Assembly (NCBI GenBank): GCA_943788235.1
Contig: CALSPM010000007.1
Span: 23,468 to 87,467, forward strand
DNA length: 64,000 nucleotides
Source of the DNA: an uncultured Cyclobacteriaceae bacterium
Lineage (GTDB): Bacteria; Bacteroidota; Bacteroidia; Cytophagales; Cyclobacteriaceae
Direction of reading: 5' to 3'
The position numbers and the translations under genes are program-made. Below the pieces are notes generated by a model. It was not told the origin of the DNA. It made no database searches and was given only the letters and a program-made list of their open reading frames with translations. Positions within the stretch are counted from its first letter, which is position 1. The number at the start of each line of letters is the position of its first letter. Below are positions 28,455 to 37,003 of the stretch, piece after piece.

Positions 28455-29651
28455 ATGAAATTATTACAAAATCTATTTGATAGCATTAAACCTCATGTTG
28501 AGAAGGGTGCTAAATATGAAAAGTTACATACCCTATACGAGGGACATAGAACGATTTTTTTTAAGCCGAGTCTTACTACAGGCCTTACAGGCGTTCAGGT
28601 CAAGGATGCTGCAGATTTAAAGCGAGTCATGTTTACTGTGATCGTTGCTTTAATTCCATGTTTGTTATTTGGTATGTGGAACGTGGGTCATCAACATTTT
28701 CTCGCCACGGGAGTGGCTGATGCTACTTTCATAAGTAAATTTTTGCTAGGAGCAGGACAAGTTTTGCCGATCTTAATCGTTTCTTATGGCGTAGGACTGG
28801 GAGTAGAGTTCACATTTTGTGTAATAAGAAATCACCCCATTGAAGAGGGTTTTTTGGTGACAGGAATTTTAATTCCGTTGGTAATGCCTGCAACCATTCC
28901 TTTGTGGCAAGTAGCTATGGCGACCGTGTTTGGCGTTATTATCGCTAAAGAAGTGTTTGGAGGTACCGGAATGAATATACTCAATGTCGCATTAACCTCT
29001 CGTGCATTCCTTTATTTCGCATACCCTTCTCAAATATCTGGAGATATGGTCTGGACTTATTTAGGAGATCAAGTGCCTGTTGATGGCTTTTCGGGAGCCA
29101 CTCTGTTATCCTATGGATCTGCAGCAGCAGCGAATGGTACAGAGATGATGGCGGGCTTAGGTGGGCATTGGTACGCAGGAATGTTTGATTTTTGGAATTT
29201 ATTTTTGGGAATCATACCCGGAAGCATTGGTGAAACTTCAGTCCTTATGTGCTTAATTGGTGCCGCCATATTAGTTTTCACGGGTGTGGGCAGCTGGAAG
29301 ATTATTTTATCTGTATTTGGAGGTGCCTGGGTGATGGGAATGATATTTAATTTGACTGGTGCGAACAGTTTTATGTTGATGCCTGCACATTATCATCTTG
29401 TGGTTGGAGGATTGGCCTTTGGAGCAGTTTTTATGGCTACTGATCCGGTATCTGCTGCGCAAACAGAGACAGGTAAATGGATTTATGGATTTATGATTGG
29501 TATGCTTGCGGTAATCATAAGAATTTCTAATCCGGCTTATCCTGAAGGCATTATGTTGGCGATACTCTTTATGAATGTATTCGCTCCCTTAATTGATTAT
29601 TACGTAGTAGAAGCTCACAAAAAAAGAAGATTAAAACGTGCAACGATCTAA
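28455..29651 (+). CDS. nqrB: Na+-NQR subunit B, membrane flavoprotein
   Basis: Multi-helix membrane subunit that carries covalent FMN and riboflavin and forms part of the Na+ path. The FMN attachment motif SGAT is at residues 213-216, with Thr 216 as the flavinylated residue. About ten hydrophobic helices are seen between 55 and 385, including FMATDPVSA near 329-337. Length 398 is normal. It overlaps the GTG-started nqrC by 14 bases. FMN transfer to SGAT needs an ApbE-type flavin transferase, which is not in the window. Confidence 0.96.
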   Translation: MKLLQNLFDSIKPHVEKGAKYEKLHTLYEGHRTIFFKPSLTTGLTGVQVKDAADLKRVMFTVIVALIPCLLFGMWNVGHQHFLATGVADATFISKFLLGAGQVLPILIVSYGVGLGVEFTFCVIRNHPIEEGFLVTGILIPLVMPATIPLWQVAMATVFGVIIAKEVFGGTGMNILNVALTSRAFLYFAYPSQISGDMVWTYLGDQVPVDGFSGATLLSYGSAAAANGTEMMAGLGGHWYAGMFDFWNLFLGIIPGSIGETSVLMCLIGAAILVFTGVGSWKIILSVFGGAWVMGMIFNLTGANSFMLMPAHYHLVVGGLAFGAVFMATDPVSAAQTETGKWIYGFMIGMLAVIIRISNPAYPEGIMLAILFMNVFAPLIDYYVVEAHKKRRLKRATI

Positions 29652-30399
29652 TATTTACATCCTAGTTTTTTCCGCAGTCATGACGGTTTTAATTGGTGGG
29701 GCTATGTCTCTGACCTCGGTCCTCTTAAAACCTGCTCAAGACAAACAAGTCGAGTTAGACACTAAAAAGAAAATTTTGGGTGCTGTAATGGATATTTCAA
29801 CTTTCGATAAACCTGAAGAGATCCTGAATCTATATAAAGCCCGTGTTAAATCTGTCGTGGTAGATATTGAAGGTGAAATCATTGCCACAGATGACAAAGG
29901 TAATCCGTTGATTGCTGAAAAGGTAAATGCACAAAAAAATCATAAAATAGATAGAGAAGAGCGATTGTACCCCATTTATATGATATTAAATGAATTGGAT
30001 CCCAATGTCGTTGAAGCCTATGTTTTTCCTATGTTTGGCTTGGGGCTTTGGGATTGGATCTCTGGTTATGTTGCATTGGAATCGGATCTCAATACGGTAA
30101 AGGGAGTTGCTTTTGATCACAAAGGAGAAACTCCTGGATTGGGTGCTCGAATTACTGAGGAAAAGGTGAGAAATCGTTATAAGGAGAACAAAAAAATATT
30201 TAGTGATGCGGGTAATTTAGAATCTATTACTATGGTAAAGGGAGAAGGGATTACAGGTCTTAGCATGCACGAGGTTGACGGCCTCTCTGGGGCGACCATA
30301 ACTGCCAAAGGGGTCAATAAAATGTTGAAAGAATATTTGGGTTGTTATCAAAGTTTTATTTTGAATACGAGGGGTCTAAATGGAATTGCAATTAACTAG
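29638..30399 (+). CDS. nqrC: Na+-NQR subunit C, periplasm-facing flavoprotein
   Basis: Subunit with one N-terminal membrane helix (about 5-27) and a periplasmic domain carrying covalent FMN. The attachment motif SGAT is at 217-220, with Thr 220 as the expected site. GLGLWDWISGYVALE (about 134-148) and GETPGLGARI are family-typical. The start is a GTG overlapping the end of nqrB; no ATG lies in a sensible place. Length 253 is usual. nqrD starts 21 bases after the stop. Confidence 0.94.
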   Translation: MQRSNIYILVFSAVMTVLIGGAMSLTSVLLKPAQDKQVELDTKKKILGAVMDISTFDKPEEILNLYKARVKSVVVDIEGEIIATDDKGNPLIAEKVNAQKNHKIDREERLYPIYMILNELDPNVVEAYVFPMFGLGLWDWISGYVALESDLNTVKGVAFDHKGETPGLGARITEEKVRNRYKENKKIFSDAGNLESITMVKGEGITGLSMHEVDGLSGATITAKGVNKMLKEYLGCYQSFILNTRGLNGIAIN

Positions 30400-30420
30400 A
30401 AAACGACTAATGAGATTAAT

Positions 30421-31101
30421 ATGAGTGCTGAAGCTACGGTAGTAGAAAAAGAACTAAAGGTAGAAAAGAAATCTGCTGAACCTTTTTTATCGAAAAGGAG
30501 GAAGAATATTGTTACTGATCCATTGTCGGATGACAATCCTATTACGATCCAAGTATTGGGTATTTGCTCCGCTTTGGCGGTTACCGTGAAGTTAGAGCCT
30601 ACTTTGGTGATGTCAATCGCGGTAGTATTTGTTATCGTATTTGCTAATTTAATCATTTCATTGATGCGAAACCTGATTCCTGGCAGGATCAGAATTATTG
30701 TTCAATTGGCCGTAGTAGCGACTTTAGTGACATTGGTGAGTGAATTTTTAAAAGCTTACAGCTACGATATGTATAAAGTTTTGGGTGCTTATGTTGGGCT
30801 GATCATTACCAATTGTATCGTGATGGGCCGGCTCGAAGCTTTTGCTATGGCCAACAAGCCCTACGATTCCATTTTGGATGGTTTAGGCTCAGGATTTGGC
30901 TATGCATGGATCATATTAACGGTTGCATTTTTCAGAGAATTATTAGGTTCAGGTTCCATCTTTGACTTCAAAATTTTTGAAGCCATAGGCTGGGCGACGT
31001 TCCCAACTAATGGTCTGATGGTTGACTCAATAGGTGCGTTTGTCGTGTTAGGCATTCTCATTTGGATTCAAAGGTCAAAGTCAGGATACGTAGAACATTA
31101 A
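30421..31101 (+). CDS. nqrD: Na+-NQR subunit D
   Basis: Membrane subunit that with NqrE holds an iron-sulfur centre within the membrane. The two cysteines known to bind it are present at C49 ([10 protein letters not shown]) and C132 ([11 protein letters not shown]). Six hydrophobic helices are predicted. The N-terminus carries about 30 extra charged residues ([12 protein letters not shown] and following) before the usual start of the family, which may be real or may mean a later start, though no later ATG fits. Length is 226. nqrE begins 14 bases after its stop. Confidence 0.94.
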   Translation: MSAEATVVEKELKVEKKSAEPFLSKRRKNIVTDPLSDDNPITIQVLGICSALAVTVKLEPTLVMSIAVVFVIVFANLIISLMRNLIPGRIRIIVQLAVVATLVTLVSEFLKAYSYDMYKVLGAYVGLIITNCIVMGRLEAFAMANKPYDSILDGLGSGFGYAWIILTVAFFRELLGSGSIFDFKIFEAIGWATFPTNGLMVDSIGAFVVLGILIWIQRSKSGYVEH

Positions 31102-31115
31102 TAGAACAGAGCATA

Positions 31116-31727
31116 ATGGAAGTTTTTAATATAGCACTTAGGGGTATTTTTATAGACAACATGATCTTTGCCTATTATTTAGGTATGTGCTCATTTTTGG
31201 CAGTATCTAAAAAAGTAGAAACCGCTTTTGGTCTGGGGTTAGCGGTAGTTTTTGTACTCACATTAACAGTACCCGTTAATTGGTTGCTTCAAGAATATGT
31301 GCTTAAAGAAGGGGCCTTGACATGGATAGATGGAAGCTTTGAGTCTATTGACTTGACTTTTCTTCAATTCATTATGTTTATTGCTGTAATTGCATCTATG
31401 GTGCAATTGGTGGAGATGATTATTGAAAAACTTTCGCCTGCTCTTTATGGATCATTGGGTATTTTTTTACCCTTAATAGCTGTTAACTGTGCTATTTTGG
31501 GTTCTTCATTGTTTATGGTTCAGAAAGATTACAACATCATTGAGGCTACGTCATACGGCTTCGGATCTGGTTTTGGATTTTTCCTGGCCATCATAGCCCT
31601 GGCAGCGATCCGAGAAAAATTAAAATACTCCATGGTTCCTTCTGGACTCAAAGGCTTGGGAATTACCATGCTGATTACAGGTCTTATGGGCTTGGCCTTT
31701 AAGGCTTTTATTGGTATTGCCATATAA
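31116..31727 (+). CDS. nqrE: Na+-NQR subunit E
   Basis: Membrane partner of NqrD, related to it in sequence and inserted in the opposite orientation. The cluster cysteines are C25 ([10 protein letters not shown]) and C125 (VNCAILGSS). The start at 31116 gives [16 protein letters not shown], the normal N-terminus; a longer in-frame start at 31062 would run inside nqrD and is unlikely. Length is 203. Last gene of the operon: no nqrF follows, and the next 565 bases contain no coding sequence for its ferredoxin or FAD domains. Confidence 0.95.
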   Translation: MEVFNIALRGIFIDNMIFAYYLGMCSFLAVSKKVETAFGLGLAVVFVLTLTVPVNWLLQEYVLKEGALTWIDGSFESIDLTFLQFIMFIAVIASMVQLVEMIIEKLSPALYGSLGIFLPLIAVNCAILGSSLFMVQKDYNIIEATSYGFGSGFGFFLAIIALAAIREKLKYSMVPSGLKGLGITMLITGLMGLAFKAFIGIAI

Positions 31728-32124
31728 CTTTAAGGAAGTAATTTCAGTTTTTTTTCTATTTTGTAATGGGGTGTCCTGTGCAGATTTATTTATAATTTGG
31801 GGTGAGTAACTTATATATCAGCCATTATTATTTGAGCGGTAGGCACTTTATCCAAGCTATTTTTTTGTCGTTTACCAAGTATTTATCGCGAGGAAGATAA
31901 GGTAAAAAAGTATCCCACTGAACAATCAGTCATTTGGCAGAGAGAATTTTTTATTCAAAATTCAGTTATTACGAACGTTCCAATTTGATTAGTTTTAGAA
32001 ATAGACACTTGATCAAAAGGAGTAACTTATTAAGTATAGCATTCCTTAAAACACTTATTTTCTTTTTTTTAAATCAATTAAAGCTTTTTTCTCTCTTTTT
32101 TTAGATAAAATTAAAAATTAATAT
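31728..32124 (+). other. Non-coding stretch between nqrE and the arginine operon promoter
   Basis: About 400 AT-rich bases with no open frame of useful length and no tRNA-like fold. No strong terminator hairpin was found directly after nqrE. The position where nqrF is usually found is empty. I see nothing else that can be supported here. Confidence 0.5.
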
Positions 32125-32132
32125 TATTCTTG
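32125..32132 (+). promoter_or_regulatory. Candidate -7 box (TATTCTTG) for the arginine operon
   Basis: TATTCTTG differs from TAnnTTTG at one position. Transcription would start near 32139, only about 5 bases before the ATG of the leader peptide at 32144. No convincing -33 TTG is seen upstream in the AT-rich sequence. Confidence 0.4.
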
Positions 32133-32143
32133 CATTGTAAAAA

Positions 32144-32209
32144 ATGATTTCAAACATTTACATCGCACCTAGTTGTCTTTTAAGGCCGATTTCTCCGGCT
32201 AGGCGTTAG
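32144..32209 (+). CDS. Putative arginine leader peptide (21 codons, ends Arg-Arg-stop)
   Basis: An ATG at 32144 opens a 21-codon frame that starts MISNIYIAPSC and ends ISPARR followed by TAG. Three of the codons are arginine (AGG 32183, AGG 32201, CGT 32204), the last two directly before the stop. A hairpin at 32200-32213 (TAGGC-GTTA-GCCTA) covers exactly these Arg codons and the stop. It lies 5 bases after the predicted transcription start and about 80 bases before the first gene of an arginine biosynthesis operon. By analogy with ribosome-mediated attenuators, slow translation of the Arg codons at low arginyl-tRNA would change the RNA fold. Sequence facts are direct; the regulatory role is inference. 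Confidence 0.6.
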   Translation: MISNIYIAPSCLLRPISPARR

Positions 32210-32292
32210 CCTATATATCAAAATGACCTCCTACGCGGAACGGTCGACCCTCATACACCTTTTTATTATTTTATTATTTATTTAATCAAGCA
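32200..32292 (+). promoter_or_regulatory. Structured leader region of the arginine operon (possible attenuator)
   Basis: Contains the hairpin TAGGC-GTTA-GCCTA (32200-32213). GCG-T-TAG (32203-32209) could pair alternatively with CTACGC (32231-32236), which would exclude that hairpin. Further on are a GGTCGACC palindrome (32242-32249) and a T-run from 32260. A second small frame, 20 codons at 32223-32285 (starts MTSYAERS, ends in a hydrophobic run), closes 7 bases before the ATG of the first gene. I could not build a classical GC-rich terminator ending at the T-run, so the mechanism (termination, or translational coupling through the second frame) is open. Confidence 0.45.
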
Positions 32293-32925
32293 ATGGATTC
32301 AATTGTAATTCAAATCGCTTCATCATATCATGTGGAATATGCCCATGACATATCTTACTTGATAGAAGAGAGTGCCAAAAAAAGGGGAACCGGTATTGCC
32401 AAACGTTCACCCAGTTACATCATACAGAAAATAAATGAGCGCAAGGCCATTATTGCGGTCACTCGCCAGGGAGAGCTCGTCGGATTTTGCTATATAGAAA
32501 GCTGGGGTAACACCAAATATGTAGCCAATTCTGGACTCGTCATCCATCATAAATTTCGGAACCAAGGCGTGGCTAAAAAAATCAAAAAGCTCGCTTTTCA
32601 CCATTCCATAAAAATGTTTCCTGAAGCTAAACTCTTTGGATTGACCACGTCATTGCCGGTAATGAAAATAAATTCAGAATTGGGTTATGAGCCTGTCACC
32701 TTCAGTGAATTGACCGATGATGATGCGTTTTGGAAAGGCTGTCAGAGTTGTGTCAACTATGAGATTTTACAAACAAAGAACCGCAGTAACTGTCTCTGCA
32801 CAGGGATGTTATATAATCCAGCCGTTAACAAGGAAAAGAAAAAATATTTCTGGAATAAGTCGAAATGGCTCAGTAGATGGGCAACTATTAAGAATAAGAT
32901 GGGCGATAATAAACTATCAATATGA
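32293..32925 (+). CDS. GNAT family acyltransferase, probable N-acylglutamate synthase of the arginine pathway
   Basis: A 210-residue GNAT-fold protein. The acyl-CoA binding segment reads VIHHKFRNQGVAKKIKKLA (about 82-100), a variant of the family R/Q-x-x-G-x-A motif. As first gene of an arginine operon that lacks argA and argJ, it probably makes N-acetyl- or N-succinylglutamate; this is inference from position, supported by similar gene orders in Bacteroidota. A cysteine cluster follows the GNAT core: C150-x2-C153 and C167-x-C169, then a basic C-terminal tail. The spacing suggests a bound metal, which is unusual for an acyltransferase. The stop overlaps argG by 4 bases (ATGA). Confidence 0.78.
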   Translation: MDSIVIQIASSYHVEYAHDISYLIEESAKKRGTGIAKRSPSYIIQKINERKAIIAVTRQGELVGFCYIESWGNTKYVANSGLVIHHKFRNQGVAKKIKKLAFHHSIKMFPEAKLFGLTTSLPVMKINSELGYEPVTFSELTDDDAFWKGCQSCVNYEILQTKNRSNCLCTGMLYNPAVNKEKKKYFWNKSKWLSRWATIKNKMGDNKLSI

Positions 32926-34109
32926 AGAAAAAAGTACTACTCGCCTTCAGCGGCGGTTTAGATACCTCTTATTGTGCCTTGTATTTGGTCAAAGAGCGTG
33001 GCTTTGAGGTGGTAGCAGCCACAATAAATACGGGAGGATTTGATGAGATAGCTGCGAATCAATTGCAGGAAAAAGCCTTTTCATTGGGTGCTTCGGACTA
33101 TAAATTCATTGACGAGACTGCGCATTTTTATAAGCAGGGGATAAAGTATTTAATTTTTGGAAATGTATTAAAAAACAATACTTACCCTCTTTCTGTGAGC
33201 GCAGAGCGAGTTTTCCAAGCGATGGCATTAGCTTATTTGGCTATAGAAATGGGGGTAGATGCCATTGCACATGGAAGTACAGGGGCTGGAAATGATCAGA
33301 TTAGATTTGACCTTATTTTTAAAACGATGTGCCCTCAAATTGAGATCATCACACCTATTAGAGATTTGGCATTGTCTCGCGAAAAAGAAATTTCTTATTT
33401 GCAGCAGCATGGCGTGGAGGGTGTTTGGGAAAAAGCACGGTACTCAATTAATGAAGGATTATGGGGAACTTCTATTGGAGGTATGGAGACCCTTACCTCA
33501 AATGGGGTGTTACCTGAAGAAGCATTTCCAAATCAACTCCAAGAGGTCGATGCTGAGGTGATTGAGATAAGATTTGAAAAGGGTGAACCGGTTGGCCTGA
33601 ATGGTACGATTATGACTCCCATTGACGTAATTAAGCGTTTAAATGAGTGGGGCGGTAAGTATGCCATTGGTCGGGATGTGCATGTAGGAGATACGATCAT
33701 AGGTATCAAAGGACGTGTAGGATTTGAGGCGGCTGGGCCATTAATGCTCATCAAAGGGCATCACTTACTTGAGAAACATACCTTATCGAAGCAGCAATTG
33801 TTTATTAAGGATCAAATGGCTGCTTTTTATGGAAGTCTGATGCACGAAGGTCAATACCTAGACCCTGTGATGAGAAATATGGAGGCCTTTCTTTCTTCAT
33901 CACAAAAAAATGTAACCGGTACTGTTGAAATACGCTTAGCACCGTATAGATTTCAATTATTGGGTATTCAGTCTGATTTTGATTTAATGCAGTCTGCCGT
34001 AGCCAACTATGGTGAGACAAATAAGGCCTGGTCTGCGGCAGAAGTCAAAGGCTTTACGAAAATTTTTTCTAATCAAACTAAATTATGCTACGGCTTAAAA
34101 GATGCATAA
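32922..34109 (+). CDS. argG: Argininosuccinate synthase
   Basis: Joins citrulline and aspartate with ATP to argininosuccinate. The ATP-binding SGGLDTS lies at residues 10-16. AHGSTGAGNDQIRFD (about 115-129) and ARYSINEGLWGTSIGG (about 173-188) are the citrulline and aspartate binding segments. Length 395 is usual. It overlaps the preceding gene by 4 bases and argC by 8. It is placed early in the operon, unlike in Proteobacteria, a layout familiar from Bacteroidota. Confidence 0.97.
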   Translation: MKKKVLLAFSGGLDTSYCALYLVKERGFEVVAATINTGGFDEIAANQLQEKAFSLGASDYKFIDETAHFYKQGIKYLIFGNVLKNNTYPLSVSAERVFQAMALAYLAIEMGVDAIAHGSTGAGNDQIRFDLIFKTMCPQIEIITPIRDLALSREKEISYLQQHGVEGVWEKARYSINEGLWGTSIGGMETLTSNGVLPEEAFPNQLQEVDAEVIEIRFEKGEPVGLNGTIMTPIDVIKRLNEWGGKYAIGRDVHVGDTIIGIKGRVGFEAAGPLMLIKGHHLLEKHTLSKQQLFIKDQMAAFYGSLMHEGQYLDPVMRNMEAFLSSSQKNVTGTVEIRLAPYRFQLLGIQSDFDLMQSAVANYGETNKAWSAAEVKGFTKIFSNQTKLCYGLKDA

Positions 34110-35073
34110 ATTAAATATAGGAATCGTAGGTGCGGCAGGTTATACCGCAGGGGAGTTGATCAGGATATTATGTAATCATCCCAATGTTGACCAAATTATT
34201 GCACAAAGCGCAAGTCAAAAAGGTAAAAAAATCTCATCCATTCATACTGACTTGGTTGGTGATGTTGAATCTGAGTTTCAAGAAAAGCTAGAGGCTCAAG
34301 AACTAGATGTAGTTTTCCTTTGCAAAGGACACGGACAATCTCAAACTTATTTGGCGGCTCATACTGAACTGTATTCAATCAAGATCATAGATTTAAGTCA
34401 AGATTTTAGAATCTCTGGATCCCATGAATTTGTCTATGGCTTACCTGAAATGTCTCGAAAATGGATACGAAAAGCGAATTACATCGCTAATCCAGGCTGC
34501 TTTGCGACTGCCATCCAATTAGGTTTACTGCCTGCTATGGCCGCATCCGTAGTTCATGGGGATATTCATGTATCAGGACTTACCGGATCAACAGGTGCCG
34601 GTCAAGCCAAAACTGCAACTTCTCATTATTCTTGGAGGAATGGTAATGCCAGCGTTTACAAGGCGTTTGAGCATCAACATCTTCGGGAAATAGGCCAATC
34701 TTGCGATCAGTTAAATCCTTCATTTTCTGGCTGTATGAACTTCATACCCTATCGCGGGGCCTTTACTCGAGGTATCATCACCAGCACTTATTTCAATTCA
34801 GATGAAAGTGAAGCCACCCTCAAATCTATTTATAAAGATTATTATGAAGGACACCCTTTCACCCATGTGATCGATCATAATCCTGATTTAAAGATGGTGA
34901 CCAACACCAATAAAGCATTGGTTCATGTTTCCAAAACTGATAATCAAGTACTTATTATTACGGTTATAGATAATTTATTAAAAGGGGCTTCAGGGCAGGC
35001 CATTCAAAACATGAACCTAATTTTTGATTTAGATGAAGCTACAGGTTTGGCTTTAAAAAGCAATATATTTTAA
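34102..35073 (+). CDS. argC: N-acyl-gamma-glutamyl-phosphate reductase
   Basis: Reduces N-acylglutamyl phosphate to the semialdehyde with NADPH, the third step of the pathway. The nucleotide-binding GAAGYTAGEL is at 10-19. The catalytic Cys is C133 in NPGCFATA. SGLTGSTGAGQ and the later conserved His segment (FEHQHLREI) are present. Length 323 is the short form of the family. It starts within the end of argG and is followed by proC after 2 bases. Confidence 0.96.
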   Translation: MHKLNIGIVGAAGYTAGELIRILCNHPNVDQIIAQSASQKGKKISSIHTDLVGDVESEFQEKLEAQELDVVFLCKGHGQSQTYLAAHTELYSIKIIDLSQDFRISGSHEFVYGLPEMSRKWIRKANYIANPGCFATAIQLGLLPAMAASVVHGDIHVSGLTGSTGAGQAKTATSHYSWRNGNASVYKAFEHQHLREIGQSCDQLNPSFSGCMNFIPYRGAFTRGIITSTYFNSDESEATLKSIYKDYYEGHPFTHVIDHNPDLKMVTNTNKALVHVSKTDNQVLIITVIDNLLKGASGQAIQNMNLIFDLDEATGLALKSNIF

Positions 35074-35075
35074 TC

Positions 35076-35879
35076 ATGACAAAAGTAAACAAAATAGCCA
35101 TACTTGGAGCAGGTAATTTAGGTATTTCCATCGCTACCGGGATTGTTGAAAAGAAACTGAAATTGCCATCAGATATTTTTTTAACCAGAAGACATACCGG
35201 CCTTCTCGATAAGTATCGAGACTTAGGATACAAGGTTTCTAGTGATAATAAGGAGGCAGTTGAACAATCTGAAATTATTTTTCTCTGTGTTCAGCCCAAA
35301 CAAATTGACGCATTGATTGAAGTAATTAAACCTATTTTGAGAAAGGATCATATTCTGGTATCAGTGATTATGGGTGTTTCTTTAGATCTCTTGAGAGAAA
35401 AGATTTCAGGTGTAGTTCAGCTCGTTCGGGCTATGCCCAATACGGCGGTAGCGATTGGTCAATCTATGACTTGTTTGGCTACACAAGGAACGGATACGGT
35501 ATTGAAGAAGGTCGATCCGCTCTTTCAAACTTTAGGGTTGACTTTATTGATTGAAGAATGCCTGATGCAAGCCGCGACCGTATTGGGAGCCAGTGGAATT
35601 GCTTTTTTTATGAGTTATTTACGTGCCGCGACGCAGGCCGGCGTACAAATGGGCTTTGATACCGAGGAAGCTCAAAAAATAGCAGTTCAAACCGCCAAGG
35701 GGGCTGCCTCTCTAATCTTAGCGCATAACAGTCATCCAGAAGTTGAAATAGATAAGGTAACTACGCCGCAAGGGTGTACGATAGAAGGGTTGAATGAGAT
35801 GGAGCATCAAGGATTCAGTTCTTCCTTAATTAAAGGAGTGATGACTTCATTCAATAAAATAAATCATATGAAATCATGA
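35076..35879 (+). CDS. proC: Pyrroline-5-carboxylate reductase
   Basis: Reduces pyrroline-5-carboxylate to proline with NAD(P)H. The Rossmann motif GAGNLG is at 11-16. The C-terminal signature region AQTAKGAASLILAH and VTTPQGCTIEGLNEME (about 227-242) is typical of ProC. Length 267 is normal. It sits inside the arginine operon between argC and argD, overlapping argD by 4 bases, so proline and arginine synthesis would be controlled together. It may also act on ornithine-derived P5C; that is inference. Confidence 0.94.
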   Translation: MTKVNKIAILGAGNLGISIATGIVEKKLKLPSDIFLTRRHTGLLDKYRDLGYKVSSDNKEAVEQSEIIFLCVQPKQIDALIEVIKPILRKDHILVSVIMGVSLDLLREKISGVVQLVRAMPNTAVAIGQSMTCLATQGTDTVLKKVDPLFQTLGLTLLIEECLMQAATVLGASGIAFFMSYLRAATQAGVQMGFDTEEAQKIAVQTAKGAASLILAHNSHPEVEIDKVTTPQGCTIEGLNEMEHQGFSSSLIKGVMTSFNKINHMKS

Positions 35880-37003
35880 AGATGTTTGATGTTTATCCAC
35901 GCTATGACATTGAACCGGTGCGCGGACTGGGTTCCTGGATCTGGGACCAAGAAGGTCAGAAATATTTAGATTTTTATGGAGGACATGCCGTTATATCCAT
36001 TGGGCACAGCCATCCTCATTATATTGATCGTGTTCAGCATCAATTGCGACAGCTTGGATTTTATTCTAATTCTGTTCAAATGCCTATTCAAGACGAATTA
36101 AGTCAAAAATTAGGGGAAATGTCTGGATATACGGATCATGAGTTGTTTTTATGTAATTCTGGAGCTGAGGCCATAGAAAATGCATTGAAGGTTGCTTCAT
36201 TTCATACCAAGAGATCCAAAATAATTGTATTTCAAAATGCTTTTCATGGAAGAACCTCTTTAGCCGTAACCGCAACTGATACCACCAAATTGATAGCACC
36301 TATCAATCAAAACGACCGCTTTATCAGAGTCAAATTAAATGATTTGAAAGCGGTAGCCCAGTGTCTGGACGCATCGGTGGCAGCAGTACTGATTGAGGGG
36401 ATTCAGGGAGTAGGGGGCATACAAGTGCCCGATGATGCTTTTTTAAAGGAGTTGAAGTTGTTATGTAAGAAAAATGGGTCCTTACTAATTGTAGATGAAA
36501 TCCAAAGTGGTTATGGTCGCACAGGCAAATTCTTTGCTCATCAATATGCTCAAGTTGAGCCAGACCTGATTACCATTGCCAAAGGTATGGGAAATGGATT
36601 TCCGATAGGGGGTGTCCTGATGCATCAAGATATCAAGGCATGGTCTGGGATGCTCGGAACCACTTTTGGAGGCAATCATTTGGCCTGTGCCGCCGGCCTA
36701 GCTGTTCTCGAGGTCATTGATTCGGAGGAATTAATTAATCAGGCCAATTTTATGGGGGACTTGCTTTGGAAAGCATTGGAATCATTAGAAAACTTGGTTC
36801 AAATAAGAGGTAGAGGATTGATGATAGGACTGGATTTGGCAGAAGATTCTAAACCTTTCAGGCATAGTTTATTGAAAGAGCAATACGTTTTTGTAGGATC
36901 AGCTGCGCAATCAAATACTGTCAGGCTTTTACCCTCCCTTGGGGTGAGTCAGGATGAATTAGTTGTTTTTTTAGAAGCATTTAAAAAAGTAGGGTATGCC
37001 TAA
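35876..37003 (+). CDS. argD: N-acylornithine aminotransferase (class III, PLP)
   Basis: Transfers an amino group from glutamate to the N-acylglutamate semialdehyde, giving N-acylornithine. The PLP lysine is K236 in TIAKGMGNGFPIGG. The Asp that contacts the cofactor is in IVDEIQSGYGRTG (205-217), and the phosphate-binding NSGAEAIENALK lies at 94-105. Length 375 is normal. It could also act in lysine synthesis, as ArgD does in some bacteria. It overlaps proC by 4 bases and the transcarbamylase gene by 8. Confidence 0.94.
   Translation: MKMFDVYPRYDIEPVRGLGSWIWDQEGQKYLDFYGGHAVISIGHSHPHYIDRVQHQLRQLGFYSNSVQMPIQDELSQKLGEMSGYTDHELFLCNSGAEAIENALKVASFHTKRSKIIVFQNAFHGRTSLAVTATDTTKLIAPINQNDRFIRVKLNDLKAVAQCLDASVAAVLIEGIQGVGGIQVPDDAFLKELKLLCKKNGSLLIVDEIQSGYGRTGKFFAHQYAQVEPDLITIAKGMGNGFPIGGVLMHQDIKAWSGMLGTTFGGNHLACAAGLAVLEVIDSEELINQANFMGDLLWKALESLENLVQIRGRGLMIGLDLAEDSKPFRHSLLKEQYVFVGSAAQSNTVRLLPSLGVSQDELVVFLEAFKKVGYA

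Noticed and set aside
31062..31115. Longer start for nqrE at 31062
   Set aside because: It runs 40 bases into nqrD and adds charged residues before the conserved [10 protein letters not shown] start.
32293..32293. Arginine leader explained as a known riboswitch
   Set aside because: No recognised aptamer fold was found; the Arg-rich open frame explains the position better.
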